Source of the DNA: Alphaproteobacteria bacterium
GTDB taxonomy: Bacteria; Pseudomonadota; Alphaproteobacteria; SMXP01
Direction of reading: 5' to 3'
Assembly (NCBI GenBank): GCA_021774995.1
Contig: JAJFIM010000111.1
Location: 1 to 15,794 of the forward strand
DNA length: 15,794 bases
The notes below the pieces were generated by a model. That model saw only the letters and a list, made by a program, of their open reading frames with translations, searched no databases and had not been told where the DNA came from. Of the stretch, positions 7,147 through 13,628 are shown piece after piece. The translations under genes and the position numbers were made by a program. Each line of letters begins with the position of its first letter. Position 1 is the first letter of the stretch.

Positions 7147-7887
7147 ATGTCCGATAAGCCTTTAAAATCCTATACAGTCTGGGACGTCCCGACGCGGGTG
7201 TTTCACTGGGTAAATTTCGCCGCCATCATTGCGCTGCTGTTCTTCGGCTTTCTCATTCTTTATCGAAAAGATCTGTCCATTCTGAGCGGCGAAGCCAAAT
7301 TGTCTTTGAAGGAAGTTCATACCTGGGCGGGATATGTGCTGATAGCGTCGCTGACGGGGCGCCTTGTGTGGGGGTTTATCGGCAACGCCCATGCGCGGTG
7401 GCGCGCGGTGTTGCCGAACAAACGGTCTCTTCGGGCGGTGGGGTCGGACTTAAAGTCCTTCAAGGCGGGAGATCCCATCAAATATCTCGGCAGGGGTCCG
7501 ATGGGGCGGCTTTCGGTGAGCGCGATGTTCCTTCTACTCCTCATTCAGGCGTCGACCGGGTTGATCAGAGCGGGAACGGATATTTATTATCCGCCTTTTG
7601 GCTGGTTGGTGACGTCTTACGTGGCGGCGCCGGGCGTCGATCCGTCAACGCTTCAACCAACAGACAAGACTTTTGTGGACCCGGAGCGCTATGCGCTGAT
7701 GGAGAAGTACAAAATTCCCTTTGGGGATATTCACCTATATATTGCATGGACCTTGCTCGCCATGATCGGTCTGCATATTGCAAGCGTTGTTCTGAAAGAC
7801 ATACGGCAAGGCGGCGGCATCATTTCGGCGATGTTTACGGGGCGAAAAGTTCTGGAAACGCCGCCTGTAGATCAGGACGAAGGCTGA
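7147..7887 (+). CDS. Cytochrome b561-family di-heme membrane protein
   Basis: The protein has 246 residues from ATG 7147 (GGAG 10 bp upstream). An in-frame ATG at 7126 would add seven residues. The opening YTVWDVPTRVFHWVNFAAI is typical of bacterial cytochrome b561 / Ni-Fe hydrogenase-type b subunits, with the first heme-ligand His in RVFHW at about residue 20. The others are probably in EVHTWAGY, in GDIHLYIAW and in GLHIASVV. Four membrane helices are visible near 17-37, 60-78, 118-138 and 200-222. Such proteins pass electrons across or within the inner membrane between quinones and soluble redox partners. The GT4 gene starts on the base after its TGA, so it is in one operon with that gene. 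It lies downstream of the dioxygenase-Rieske gene, and an electron-supply role for it is an inference. Confidence 0.9.
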   Translation: MSDKPLKSYTVWDVPTRVFHWVNFAAIIALLFFGFLILYRKDLSILSGEAKLSLKEVHTWAGYVLIASLTGRLVWGFIGNAHARWRAVLPNKRSLRAVGSDLKSFKAGDPIKYLGRGPMGRLSVSAMFLLLLIQASTGLIRAGTDIYYPPFGWLVTSYVAAPGVDPSTLQPTDKTFVDPERYALMEKYKIPFGDIHLYIAWTLLAMIGLHIASVVLKDIRQGGGIISAMFTGRKVLETPPVDQDEG

Positions 7888-9165
7888 ATGACCGCAAAAG
7901 CCCTGCGCTTTGCTATGGTGACCACTTTCTATCCGCCTTATAACTTTGGCGGGGACGGCCAGTTCGTGCGCCGCCTCGCCCATGCGCTGGCGGGCCGGGG
8001 CCATGAGGTCGACATCATTCACGATGTCGACGCTTACACTATGCTGAGCGACGGGGGCGCCGGCGACCCGGCGCCTGAACCTGAACCCCCGGGCGTGCGC
8101 GTTCACCCTTTGAAAAGCTCTCTTGGGGCCTTGTCGTGTCTGGCCACGTCGCAGCTCGGCCGTCCCCTCGTTCACGGGCGCGAGATCAAACGCATTCTCG
8201 CCCAAGGGTTTGACGTCATCCATTTTCACAATATTTCGCTGGTTGGCGGTCCGAAAATTCTCTCTTATGGCGCGGGCGTCAAGCTTTACACCACGCATGA
8301 ACACTGGCTGGTGTGTCCCAGTCATATTTTGTGGCGCCATAACCGCGAGATCTGTGACGGCCGGGAATGTCTGCGCTGCGTGGTCAATCATCGCCGCATT
8401 CCCCAGGCCTGGCGCGGCACATCGCTTTTGGAGCGTGAGAGCCGGCATGTGGACGCTTTTCTCACCCTTAGTCAGTTCTGTGCGGACAAGCACAGTGAAT
8501 TCGGCTTTGAGCGCCCAATGACGGTCATCCCCTCCTTTCTGCCTGATGCGGAATGCGGGCCGGACCCATTGGAGAGCGCGCAGGAACAAACAAAGCCATA
8601 CTTTCTGTTTGTCGGGCGGCTTGAAATCATCAAGGGATTACAGGACGTCATTCCACTGTTCGGTGATGACGCGCCCGCTGAGCTGTGGATTGCCGGGTCG
8701 GGCGCTTACGAGCAAACCTTGCGCAAATTGGCGGGCGCCAGCCGCAATGTGCGGTTTCTCGGGCAAACGGCGCCGGAAAAACTGCGCTCTTTGTACAAAA
8801 ACGCTATTGCCGCCATCACGCCCTCAAAGTGTTTTGAGGTGTTCCCCATGGTGGTTTTGGAAGCCTTTCGAGAGGGTACGCCCATCATTGCGCGCCGACT
8901 CGGGCCTTATCCGGAGATCATTGAAGAGAGCGGCGGGGGTATGCTTTTTGAAACGCGGGAAGAATTACAAGGCGCCATTGCCGCATTGGCCGGGGACGGG
9001 GCGCTGAGAAATAAAATGGGCGCCGCCGGCGCCCGCGCGATGAAAGCCAAGTGGAGCGAGACGGCGGCTTTGGAGCGCTATTTTGGCCTTATTCATGATA
9101 TTGCTGAGACCGGCGGGATGACCCGCATATTGGATAAATTTCAGGCGGGCGCACCTGCTCGGTGA
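7888..9165 (+). CDS. Family 4 glycosyltransferase (GT-B fold)
   Basis: The protein has 425 residues, starting at the ATG directly after the cytochrome stop codon, with no gap. The N-terminal acceptor domain shows MVTTFYPPYNFGGDGQFVRR (10-29), whose glycine-rich loop is the usual GT4 start. The C-terminal donor domain shows FVGRLEIIKG (241-250) and the EX7E motif with Glu317 and Glu325 in EVFPMVVLE. These enzymes are retaining transferases that use nucleotide sugars at the cytoplasmic face of the membrane. A central insertion has four cysteines (C143, C156, C161, C164), an arrangement that could bind a metal and that I recall in some GT4 proteins of exopolysaccharide clusters. Translational coupling to the cytochrome b gene ties glycosylation to the redox genes. 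The donor and acceptor sugars cannot be read from sequence. Confidence 0.92.
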   Translation: MTAKALRFAMVTTFYPPYNFGGDGQFVRRLAHALAGRGHEVDIIHDVDAYTMLSDGGAGDPAPEPEPPGVRVHPLKSSLGALSCLATSQLGRPLVHGREIKRILAQGFDVIHFHNISLVGGPKILSYGAGVKLYTTHEHWLVCPSHILWRHNREICDGRECLRCVVNHRRIPQAWRGTSLLERESRHVDAFLTLSQFCADKHSEFGFERPMTVIPSFLPDAECGPDPLESAQEQTKPYFLFVGRLEIIKGLQDVIPLFGDDAPAELWIAGSGAYEQTLRKLAGASRNVRFLGQTAPEKLRSLYKNAIAAITPSKCFEVFPMVVLEAFREGTPIIARRLGPYPEIIEESGGGMLFETREELQGAIAALAGDGALRNKMGAAGARAMKAKWSETAALERYFGLIHDIAETGGMTRILDKFQAGAPAR

Positions 9166-9166
9166 A

Positions 9167-9195
9167 TTGGCTTGGAACTTGAATGAAGATAGACT
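9167..9195 (+). promoter_or_regulatory. Candidate sigma-70 promoter before the CmoA-like gene
   Basis: TTGGCT (9167-9172) and TAGACT (9190-9195) are separated by exactly 17 bp. Each matches its consensus at four of six positions. The site begins just after the GT4 stop, in a 93-bp spacer, and would start a second transcript for the genes from 9259 on. Confidence 0.35.
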
Positions 9196-9230
9196 AAAGG
9201 GCGGTCGCGCACGGAATACCGGCTGTGCGA

Positions 9231-9242
9231 TGAGCGCGCTCA
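9231..9242. repeat. 12-bp perfect palindrome TGAGCGCGCTCA
   Basis: A perfect self-complementary 12-mer lies 16 bp before the ATG of the CmoA-like gene and about 36 bp after the candidate -10 box. A short CGCAC/GTGCG stem (9208-9212 with 9225-9229) lies just upstream. It could be an operator half-site pair or a chance GC-rich word. Confidence 0.4.
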
Positions 9243-9258
9243 CTTAAACTGTCTCACT

Positions 9259-9999
9259 ATGGGAATGAAGATGATGACTCTCAGTCAAAGTAAAGTCGGC
9301 CACGATATCGAAGCCAAAAATGCGGATTGGAGCTTTGGCGGCAATGTGCCCGACACCTTTGTCGATCATATCAAGCATTCTGTGCCTCTTTACGAAGAAG
9401 GGCATGATCTCATCTGCCAGCTCAGTGATTTTTTCTGTTCCGATGGCGGCGTGAGTTACGAACTGGGCGTCTCCACCGGCGAATTGATAAAAAAACTGGC
9501 GCTGCATAATCACAACAAACCCAATGCGAAATGGGTGGGGCTGGATGTGGAAACGGCGATGATCGGCAAGGCTAAAGAGCATTGTAAAGAATGCGCTAAC
9601 ATCACCATTCTCAATGAAGACATTCGCCTGTTCGAGTATGAAAAGGCTGATCTTTTTGTCTCCTATTATTGCATGCAATTTGTGCCCCCGCGCGACAGGC
9701 AGGACCTGTTCAAGCGCATTTACGATTCTTTAAATTGGGGCGGCGCCTTTATCATGTTTGAAAAGGTCAGAGGGCCTGACGCCCGTTTTCAAGACATTCT
9801 CTCTTCTCTTTACACTGACTTTAAAGTCCGTAAGGGTTTTAGCGCAGAGGAAATTCTCTCTAAGACCAGAAGTTTGAAGGGGATTCTGGACCCTTTCTCA
9901 ACCGAGGGTAATATCGGCCTGCTTAAACGCGCAGGTTTCGTCGATATCATGACTGTACAGAAATATCTCTGCTTTGAAGGCTTTCTCGCCATAAAGTAA
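9259..9999 (+). CDS. CmoA-like class I SAM-dependent enzyme (carboxy-SAM synthase homologue or methyltransferase)
   Basis: The protein has 246 residues. The N-terminal stretch with W24-S-F, then GNVPDTFVDHIKHSVPLYEE (28-47), resembles CmoA (tRNA U34 carboxymethyl pathway), which has W-x-F, then V...F..MI..SVPGY at the same place and nearly the same length (about 247). SAM motif I is YELGVSTGEL (67-76). DVETAMI (96-102) is the acidic loop after strand 2. EDIRLFEYEKADLFVSYYCM (120-139) and LNWGGAFIMFEK (158-169) continue the family pattern. The expected product is either a methylated acceptor or, if it is a true CmoA, carboxy-S-adenosylmethionine made with prephenate. No CmoB is seen in the window. 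Several ATGs lie in frame at 9259, 9265, 9271 and 9274. GGGA at 9261-9264 favours the last two. Cytoplasmic. Role in this cluster unknown. Confidence 0.82.
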   Translation: MGMKMMTLSQSKVGHDIEAKNADWSFGGNVPDTFVDHIKHSVPLYEEGHDLICQLSDFFCSDGGVSYELGVSTGELIKKLALHNHNKPNAKWVGLDVETAMIGKAKEHCKECANITILNEDIRLFEYEKADLFVSYYCMQFVPPRDRQDLFKRIYDSLNWGGAFIMFEKVRGPDARFQDILSSLYTDFKVRKGFSAEEILSKTRSLKGILDPFSTEGNIGLLKRAGFVDIMTVQKYLCFEGFLAIK

Positions 10000-10031
10000 T
10001 TCATTCTAGGCGGGAAGAAGGCAGACAATAC

Positions 10032-11873
10032 ATGCGTATCCTTGGGATTTCATCTTATTATCATGACAGCGCCGCAGCGCTTATTGTGGATGGGAATATT
10101 GTTGCCGCGGCGCAAGAAGAACGTTTCACGCGCAAAAAGCACGATCCCGATTTTCCAGAGCAAGCCATCGCCTATTGCCTGCGGGAAGCCGGGCTTGTCT
10201 TGAGTGATGTCGACGAGGTTGTGTTTTACGACAAACCATTTGTCAAATTCGAGCGTTTGATAGAAACTTATCTGTCTTACGCGCCGCGCGGATTTCGGTC
10301 GTTCTTTGTCGCTATGCCGATTTGGTTGAAAGAAAAACTGTTTCTAAAATCTCTCCTGCGCGACGAACTTAAAAATTTCTGTGACGATAAAAAAGCCAAA
10401 TTGAACCTCCCCATTCTGTTTGCTGAGCACCACCAATCGCACGCCGCTTCGGCGTTTTATCCCAGCCCCTTTGATGAGGCGGCCGTTTTATGCATGGATG
10501 GGGTGGGCGAGTGGTCCACAACATCCGCTTGGGACGGCGCGGGGGAAAAGCTTGACTTGCTTTGGGAAATAGACTGGCCGCATTCCCTGGGTCTGCTCTA
10601 TTCCGCGTTTACTTATTTCACCGGCTTCAAGGTCAATTCCGGCGAATATAAATTGATGGGCCTGGCGCCTTATGGCGAACCCAAATACGTTGATCTTATT
10701 TTTGACAATCTGATCGACGTGAAACAAGACGGCACGTTTCGTCTCGCTATGGAATATTTTGATTACGCCACTGGCCTCACCATGACCAATGCTAAAATGG
10801 ATGCGCTTTTTGGCCGCCCTCCACGCCAGGCAGAAAGTCCACTGACCCAAGACGATATGGATATCGCCGCTTCCATTCAACAAGTCACGGAGGAGATCGT
10901 TCTCAGACTGGCCAAAACACTGCGCCGCGAGACCGGCCGTAAAAACCTGTGCTTGGCGGGCGGCGTCGCGCTTAATTGCGTCGCCAACGGCAAACTAATC
11001 AAAGCGGGCGTGTTTGACGATGTCTGGATACAGCCGGCGGCGGGAGATGCGGGCGGCGCCGTGGGCGCGGCGCTTGGCGCCTGGCATCAGCATCACGGCA
11101 AAAAACGCGTGGTCAACAGACAAGACGCTATGCAAGGTTCCTATCTGGGGCCGCGTTATTCGAGTGAGGCGGTAAAAGACGACCTGACGCGCCTCGGCGC
11201 GCATTTTGAGACATGCGACGAACCCAAATTGATGCGTTTGACGGCGGAAAGTCTCAATGCGGAAGAAGTCGTAGGCTGGTTTCAAGGCAGAATGGAATTT
11301 GGTCCCCGCGCGCTGGGCGCGCGGTCAATTTTGGGCGATGCGCGCAGTTCCAAAATGCAATCAGTGATGAATCTCAAAATCAAATACCGCGAATCTTTTC
11401 GCCCTTTCGCTCCGGCGATTTTGGCTGAACACGCTTCGGATTGGTTTGATCTGGATGCGTCCAGCCCCTATATGTTGGTTGTGGCTGGCGTTAAAGAAGA
11501 CAAATGGTTGCCAGATTGCGCGGAGGACAATAAGTTGTTTGGCATTGAAAAACTTAAACTTCCGCGCTCCCAAATTCCCGCCGTAACGCATGTTGATTAT
11601 TCCGCTAGGGTGCAAACTGTGGATGGGCTGGACAATCCGCGGTTTCACGCTTTATTGACTGAATTTCACAAACTGACCGGATGCCCGGTGCTTGTTAATA
11701 CATCGTTCAATGTGCGGGGCGAGCCGATCGTGTGCAGCCCAAGCGATGCGTATCGCTGCTTCATGCGCACGGAAATGGATGTTCTCGTGATTGAAAACCA
11801 TATCTTACGCAAAGACGATCAGCCGGAATGGAAAGACGATGAAAACTGGCAGGAGACATTCGAGCTAGATTGA
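10032..11873 (+). CDS. O-carbamoyltransferase, NodU/TobZ/CmcH (SxtI-like) family
   Basis: This is a full-length 613-residue protein. The opening MRILGISSYYHDSAAALIVD is the family hallmark. EERFTRKK is at 29-36, the metal-binding cluster HHQSHAASAF at 133-142 (His133, His134, His137) and MDGVGEWS at 155-162, all within the Kae1/Hsp70-like ATPase half. FGPRALGARSILGDAR, at about residues 422-437, marks the C-terminal part. Family enzymes make carbamoyl-adenylate from carbamoyl phosphate and ATP and transfer the carbamoyl group to a hydroxyl of a sugar or natural product, in the cytoplasm. AAGAAGG sits 10 bp before ATG 10032. The next three genes (SxtJ-type, DUF5989-type, SGNH) follow closely and probably form its functional unit. 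The acceptor is probably a sugar in this context (inference). Confidence 0.95.
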   Translation: MRILGISSYYHDSAAALIVDGNIVAAAQEERFTRKKHDPDFPEQAIAYCLREAGLVLSDVDEVVFYDKPFVKFERLIETYLSYAPRGFRSFFVAMPIWLKEKLFLKSLLRDELKNFCDDKKAKLNLPILFAEHHQSHAASAFYPSPFDEAAVLCMDGVGEWSTTSAWDGAGEKLDLLWEIDWPHSLGLLYSAFTYFTGFKVNSGEYKLMGLAPYGEPKYVDLIFDNLIDVKQDGTFRLAMEYFDYATGLTMTNAKMDALFGRPPRQAESPLTQDDMDIAASIQQVTEEIVLRLAKTLRRETGRKNLCLAGGVALNCVANGKLIKAGVFDDVWIQPAAGDAGGAVGAALGAWHQHHGKKRVVNRQDAMQGSYLGPRYSSEAVKDDLTRLGAHFETCDEPKLMRLTAESLNAEEVVGWFQGRMEFGPRALGARSILGDARSSKMQSVMNLKIKYRESFRPFAPAILAEHASDWFDLDASSPYMLVVAGVKEDKWLPDCAEDNKLFGIEKLKLPRSQIPAVTHVDYSARVQTVDGLDNPRFHALLTEFHKLTGCPVLVNTSFNVRGEPIVCSPSDAYRCFMRTEMDVLVIENHILRKDDQPEWKDDENWQETFELD

Positions 11874-11888
11874 TATGAGAGTGATGAA

Positions 11889-12290
11889 ATGATCATAAAA
11901 GCGCAAACAAAAGACGAATTGCGAAAATTTGGGCTGACGCTCGCCGCCGCATTTACTGTGCTGCTGGGACTTGCGCCGCCTTTGCTGTTCGATAGAGGCT
12001 GGCATATATGGCCCTTTGTACTGACGTCGGCGCTGGCTTTATGGGCGCTTGCCGCGCCCGCCAGTTTACAGAAGTTCTATTATGGGTGGATGAAGCTTGC
12101 CTTGGCCATTAACGCGGTGACCAGTAGAATCATTCTTGGCTTGGTGTTTTACGTGATGATCACGCCGATTGGTTTTTTAATGTTACGGATCAGCGGCGAT
12201 CCCATGAAACGGAAATTTGATTCAAAATTGGAGAGCTATCGCGTGTGTCCGAAAAAAGCGCGCTATAAAAACATGGAGACGCCTTTTTAA
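11889..12290 (+). CDS. sxtJ-like: SxtJ-family small membrane protein
   Basis: The protein has 133 residues with three hydrophobic segments (about 14-34, 40-58 and 79-99) and a basic, soluble C-terminal tail. The end pattern, FYVMITPIGFLMLRISGDP followed by a lysine-rich stretch, is characteristic of the SxtJ family. That family is named from the saxitoxin cluster but is widespread beside O-carbamoyltransferases in exopolysaccharide and natural-product loci. Its function is not established. It starts 15 bp after the carbamoyltransferase stop, and its stop (TAA 12288-12290) shares its last A with the next ATG, so all three genes are probably cotranslated. A role in anchoring the carbamoyltransferase at the membrane or presenting a lipid-linked acceptor is inference. 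Confidence 0.9.
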   Translation: MIIKAQTKDELRKFGLTLAAAFTVLLGLAPPLLFDRGWHIWPFVLTSALALWALAAPASLQKFYYGWMKLALAINAVTSRIILGLVFYVMITPIGFLMLRISGDPMKRKFDSKLESYRVCPKKARYKNMETPF

Positions 12291-12442
12291 TGTTGGAATT
12301 TTTGAATGATTTTTGGCAATTTCTCTCGGTGCGAAAAAAATTCTGGCTCGCCCCGATCATGATTGTTTTGCTGCTGCTTGGCGCTTTGCTGGTGTTTGCG
12401 CAAGGGTCGGCTCTCGCGCCCTTTATTTATACAATTTTCTAA
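12290..12442 (+). CDS. DUF5989-type 50-residue membrane protein (SxtK-like)
   Basis: This short frame encodes 50 residues, MLEFLNDFWQFLSVRKKFWL followed by a single hydrophobic helix (about 21-37) and the ending AQGSALAPFIYTIF. Its ATG overlaps the stop of the SxtJ-like gene by one base (TAATG), typical of translational coupling. The acidic/aromatic start, the RKK before the membrane helix and the conserved AQGSALAPFIYT(I/L)F tail are the pattern of the DUF5989 family, small proteins found beside SxtJ and O-carbamoyltransferases. No function is known. Topology by the positive-inside rule would leave the N-terminus in the cytoplasm. Its short length makes it easy to miss, but the motif and coupling make it a real gene. 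Confidence 0.88.
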   Translation: MLEFLNDFWQFLSVRKKFWLAPIMIVLLLLGALLVFAQGSALAPFIYTIF

Positions 12443-12448
12443 AACGCG

Positions 12449-12474
12449 CCGGACTTGAGTTGTTGTTCCGGAGG
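12449..12474 (+). promoter_or_regulatory. GGAGG ribosome-binding site at the edge of a small hairpin, before the SGNH gene
   Basis: GGAGG (12470-12474) precedes the GTG start at 12483 by 8 bp and decides that start. CCGGA (12449-12453) can pair with TCCGG (12467-12471), covering the first two bases of the Shine-Dalgarno. The stem is only 5 bp, so a regulatory effect is speculative. Confidence 0.55.
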
Positions 12475-12482
12475 ACCTAAAA

Positions 12483-13628
12483 GTGAAACCTTCAAACAGT
12501 ATTGAGTGGATTGAGAAAATATTTTCTTCAATCGGAGCCCTTTGCCAGATTTTGGGCGCCTCCTTGCTTGTGCTTATTGTCGGCCATTATCTGCTGGGCG
12601 GCGCGGCTACTTTGTATAACTTTGTCAGTACGGGGGAAATCGCCAATGTTGACGCCCGCTATAAATCACCGGTCTATGACAACGATCCAGATAAAATCGC
12701 ATATTGGACCGAGTTCAACAAAGCGTGGAGCGATCATTTCGAACCTTATATTCATTGGAGGCGGAATGAATTCAGCGGCGCGTTTATCAATGTCGATAAT
12801 AACGGCGTCCGGCGCACGGTTAAAGAATCTCCGTCCAAAGACAGCCGAAAAATTTTCATGTTTGGCGGATCTACCATGTGGGGCACCGGGTCGCCCGACG
12901 ATAAGACAATCCCTTCACTGGTGCAGGCCAAGCTGGGCGCCCGGGCGGACGTCACTAATTATGGCGAATCGGCTTATGTCTCCACTCAAGAGTTGAATGC
13001 GCTGCTTCTCCTGTTGTCTCAGGGCGAGGTCCCCGATGCTGTCGTTTTTTATGACGGCGTCAATGATGGCTATGCGGGGGCTTATTCCCCCGCTATACCG
13101 CGCGATCCCCATAATTTGAGATTGCGCGACAATATCGAAAGACCATTGGCGCTAGAGGCGCTCCGCCGTTCGAACTATAAAAAGCTCTTTCAGTTTTTTG
13201 CGGGTAAGGGCAAGTTTACCGCTTGGGATGAAAAAATAGCGCCGTCAATTTCACAAAACAGCACAGGCGTTGTTGATATGTATGAGGCGCATATCAAGCA
13301 AGTCAAAGCCTTGGCTAAAGAATACGGTTTTGAAGCTTATTTTTTCTGGCAGCCCAATTTGTACAGTCTGACGCGGGGCCCTATGACGGAATATGAGAAG
13401 CAGACCATAGAGGGGGAATCTCTGGTGATGGTTTCCAGTCAACAAGCTGTCTATCAAAAAGCCAAGGAGCGTTTTTCACATCGGGAGAATGAAAATATTT
13501 TCTTTCTGGGGAATGTTTTTGATGAGCTCGATGAGCCGATTTACATTGATTGGCACCATGTTGGCCCGAACGGTAATGAAGTTATAGCAACGGTCATGAC
13601 GCGCGCGATTGAACTGGGCGGGTTTTAG
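12483..13628 (+). CDS. Membrane-anchored SGNH/GDSL-family hydrolase or acyltransferase (SxtL-position)
   Basis: The protein has 381 residues from a GTG start with a good GGAGG upstream. A hydrophobic segment at about 20-42 should anchor it in the inner membrane with the catalytic domain outside. SGNH blocks are in order: GGST with nucleophile Ser130, Gly161 in NYGESAY, Asn194 in YDGVND, and the Asp356/His359 dyad in DWHH, so all four named residues are present. Such enzymes remove or transfer acyl groups, commonly O-acetyl, on glycans. Members downstream of carbamoyltransferases are usually called GDSL lipases without a proven substrate. It is last in the plus-strand block, 40 bp after the DUF5989-type gene. 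Its stop codon overlaps the stop of the opposite-strand hydroxylase gene by 2 bases, with the two coding regions sharing 4 bp. Confidence 0.9.
   Translation: MKPSNSIEWIEKIFSSIGALCQILGASLLVLIVGHYLLGGAATLYNFVSTGEIANVDARYKSPVYDNDPDKIAYWTEFNKAWSDHFEPYIHWRRNEFSGAFINVDNNGVRRTVKESPSKDSRKIFMFGGSTMWGTGSPDDKTIPSLVQAKLGARADVTNYGESAYVSTQELNALLLLLSQGEVPDAVVFYDGVNDGYAGAYSPAIPRDPHNLRLRDNIERPLALEALRRSNYKKLFQFFAGKGKFTAWDEKIAPSISQNSTGVVDMYEAHIKQVKALAKEYGFEAYFFWQPNLYSLTRGPMTEYEKQTIEGESLVMVSSQQAVYQKAKERFSHRENENIFFLGNVFDELDEPIYIDWHHVGPNGNEVIATVMTRAIELGGF

Noticed and set aside
7368..7943. Plus-strand open frame (191 codons) in another frame of the cytochrome b gene
   Set aside because: No hydrophobic helices or motifs; the true frame has the cytochrome b561 pattern throughout.
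7735..8589. Long minus-strand open frame (284 codons) opposite the cytochrome b end and GT4 start
   Set aside because: Its translation is rich in Arg, His and Gln with no domain. The plus strand carries clear cytochrome b561 and GT4 motifs in this region, so it is a shadow frame of GC-rich coding DNA.
10032..13628. Reading the window as a saxitoxin-type toxin cluster
   Set aside because: Only the carbamoylation block and some broad enzyme classes (2-oxoglutarate oxygenase, Rieske, sterol desaturase-like) are shared. No SxtA-type polyketide synthase, amidinotransferase or other core gene is present, and the context is glycan synthesis and export.
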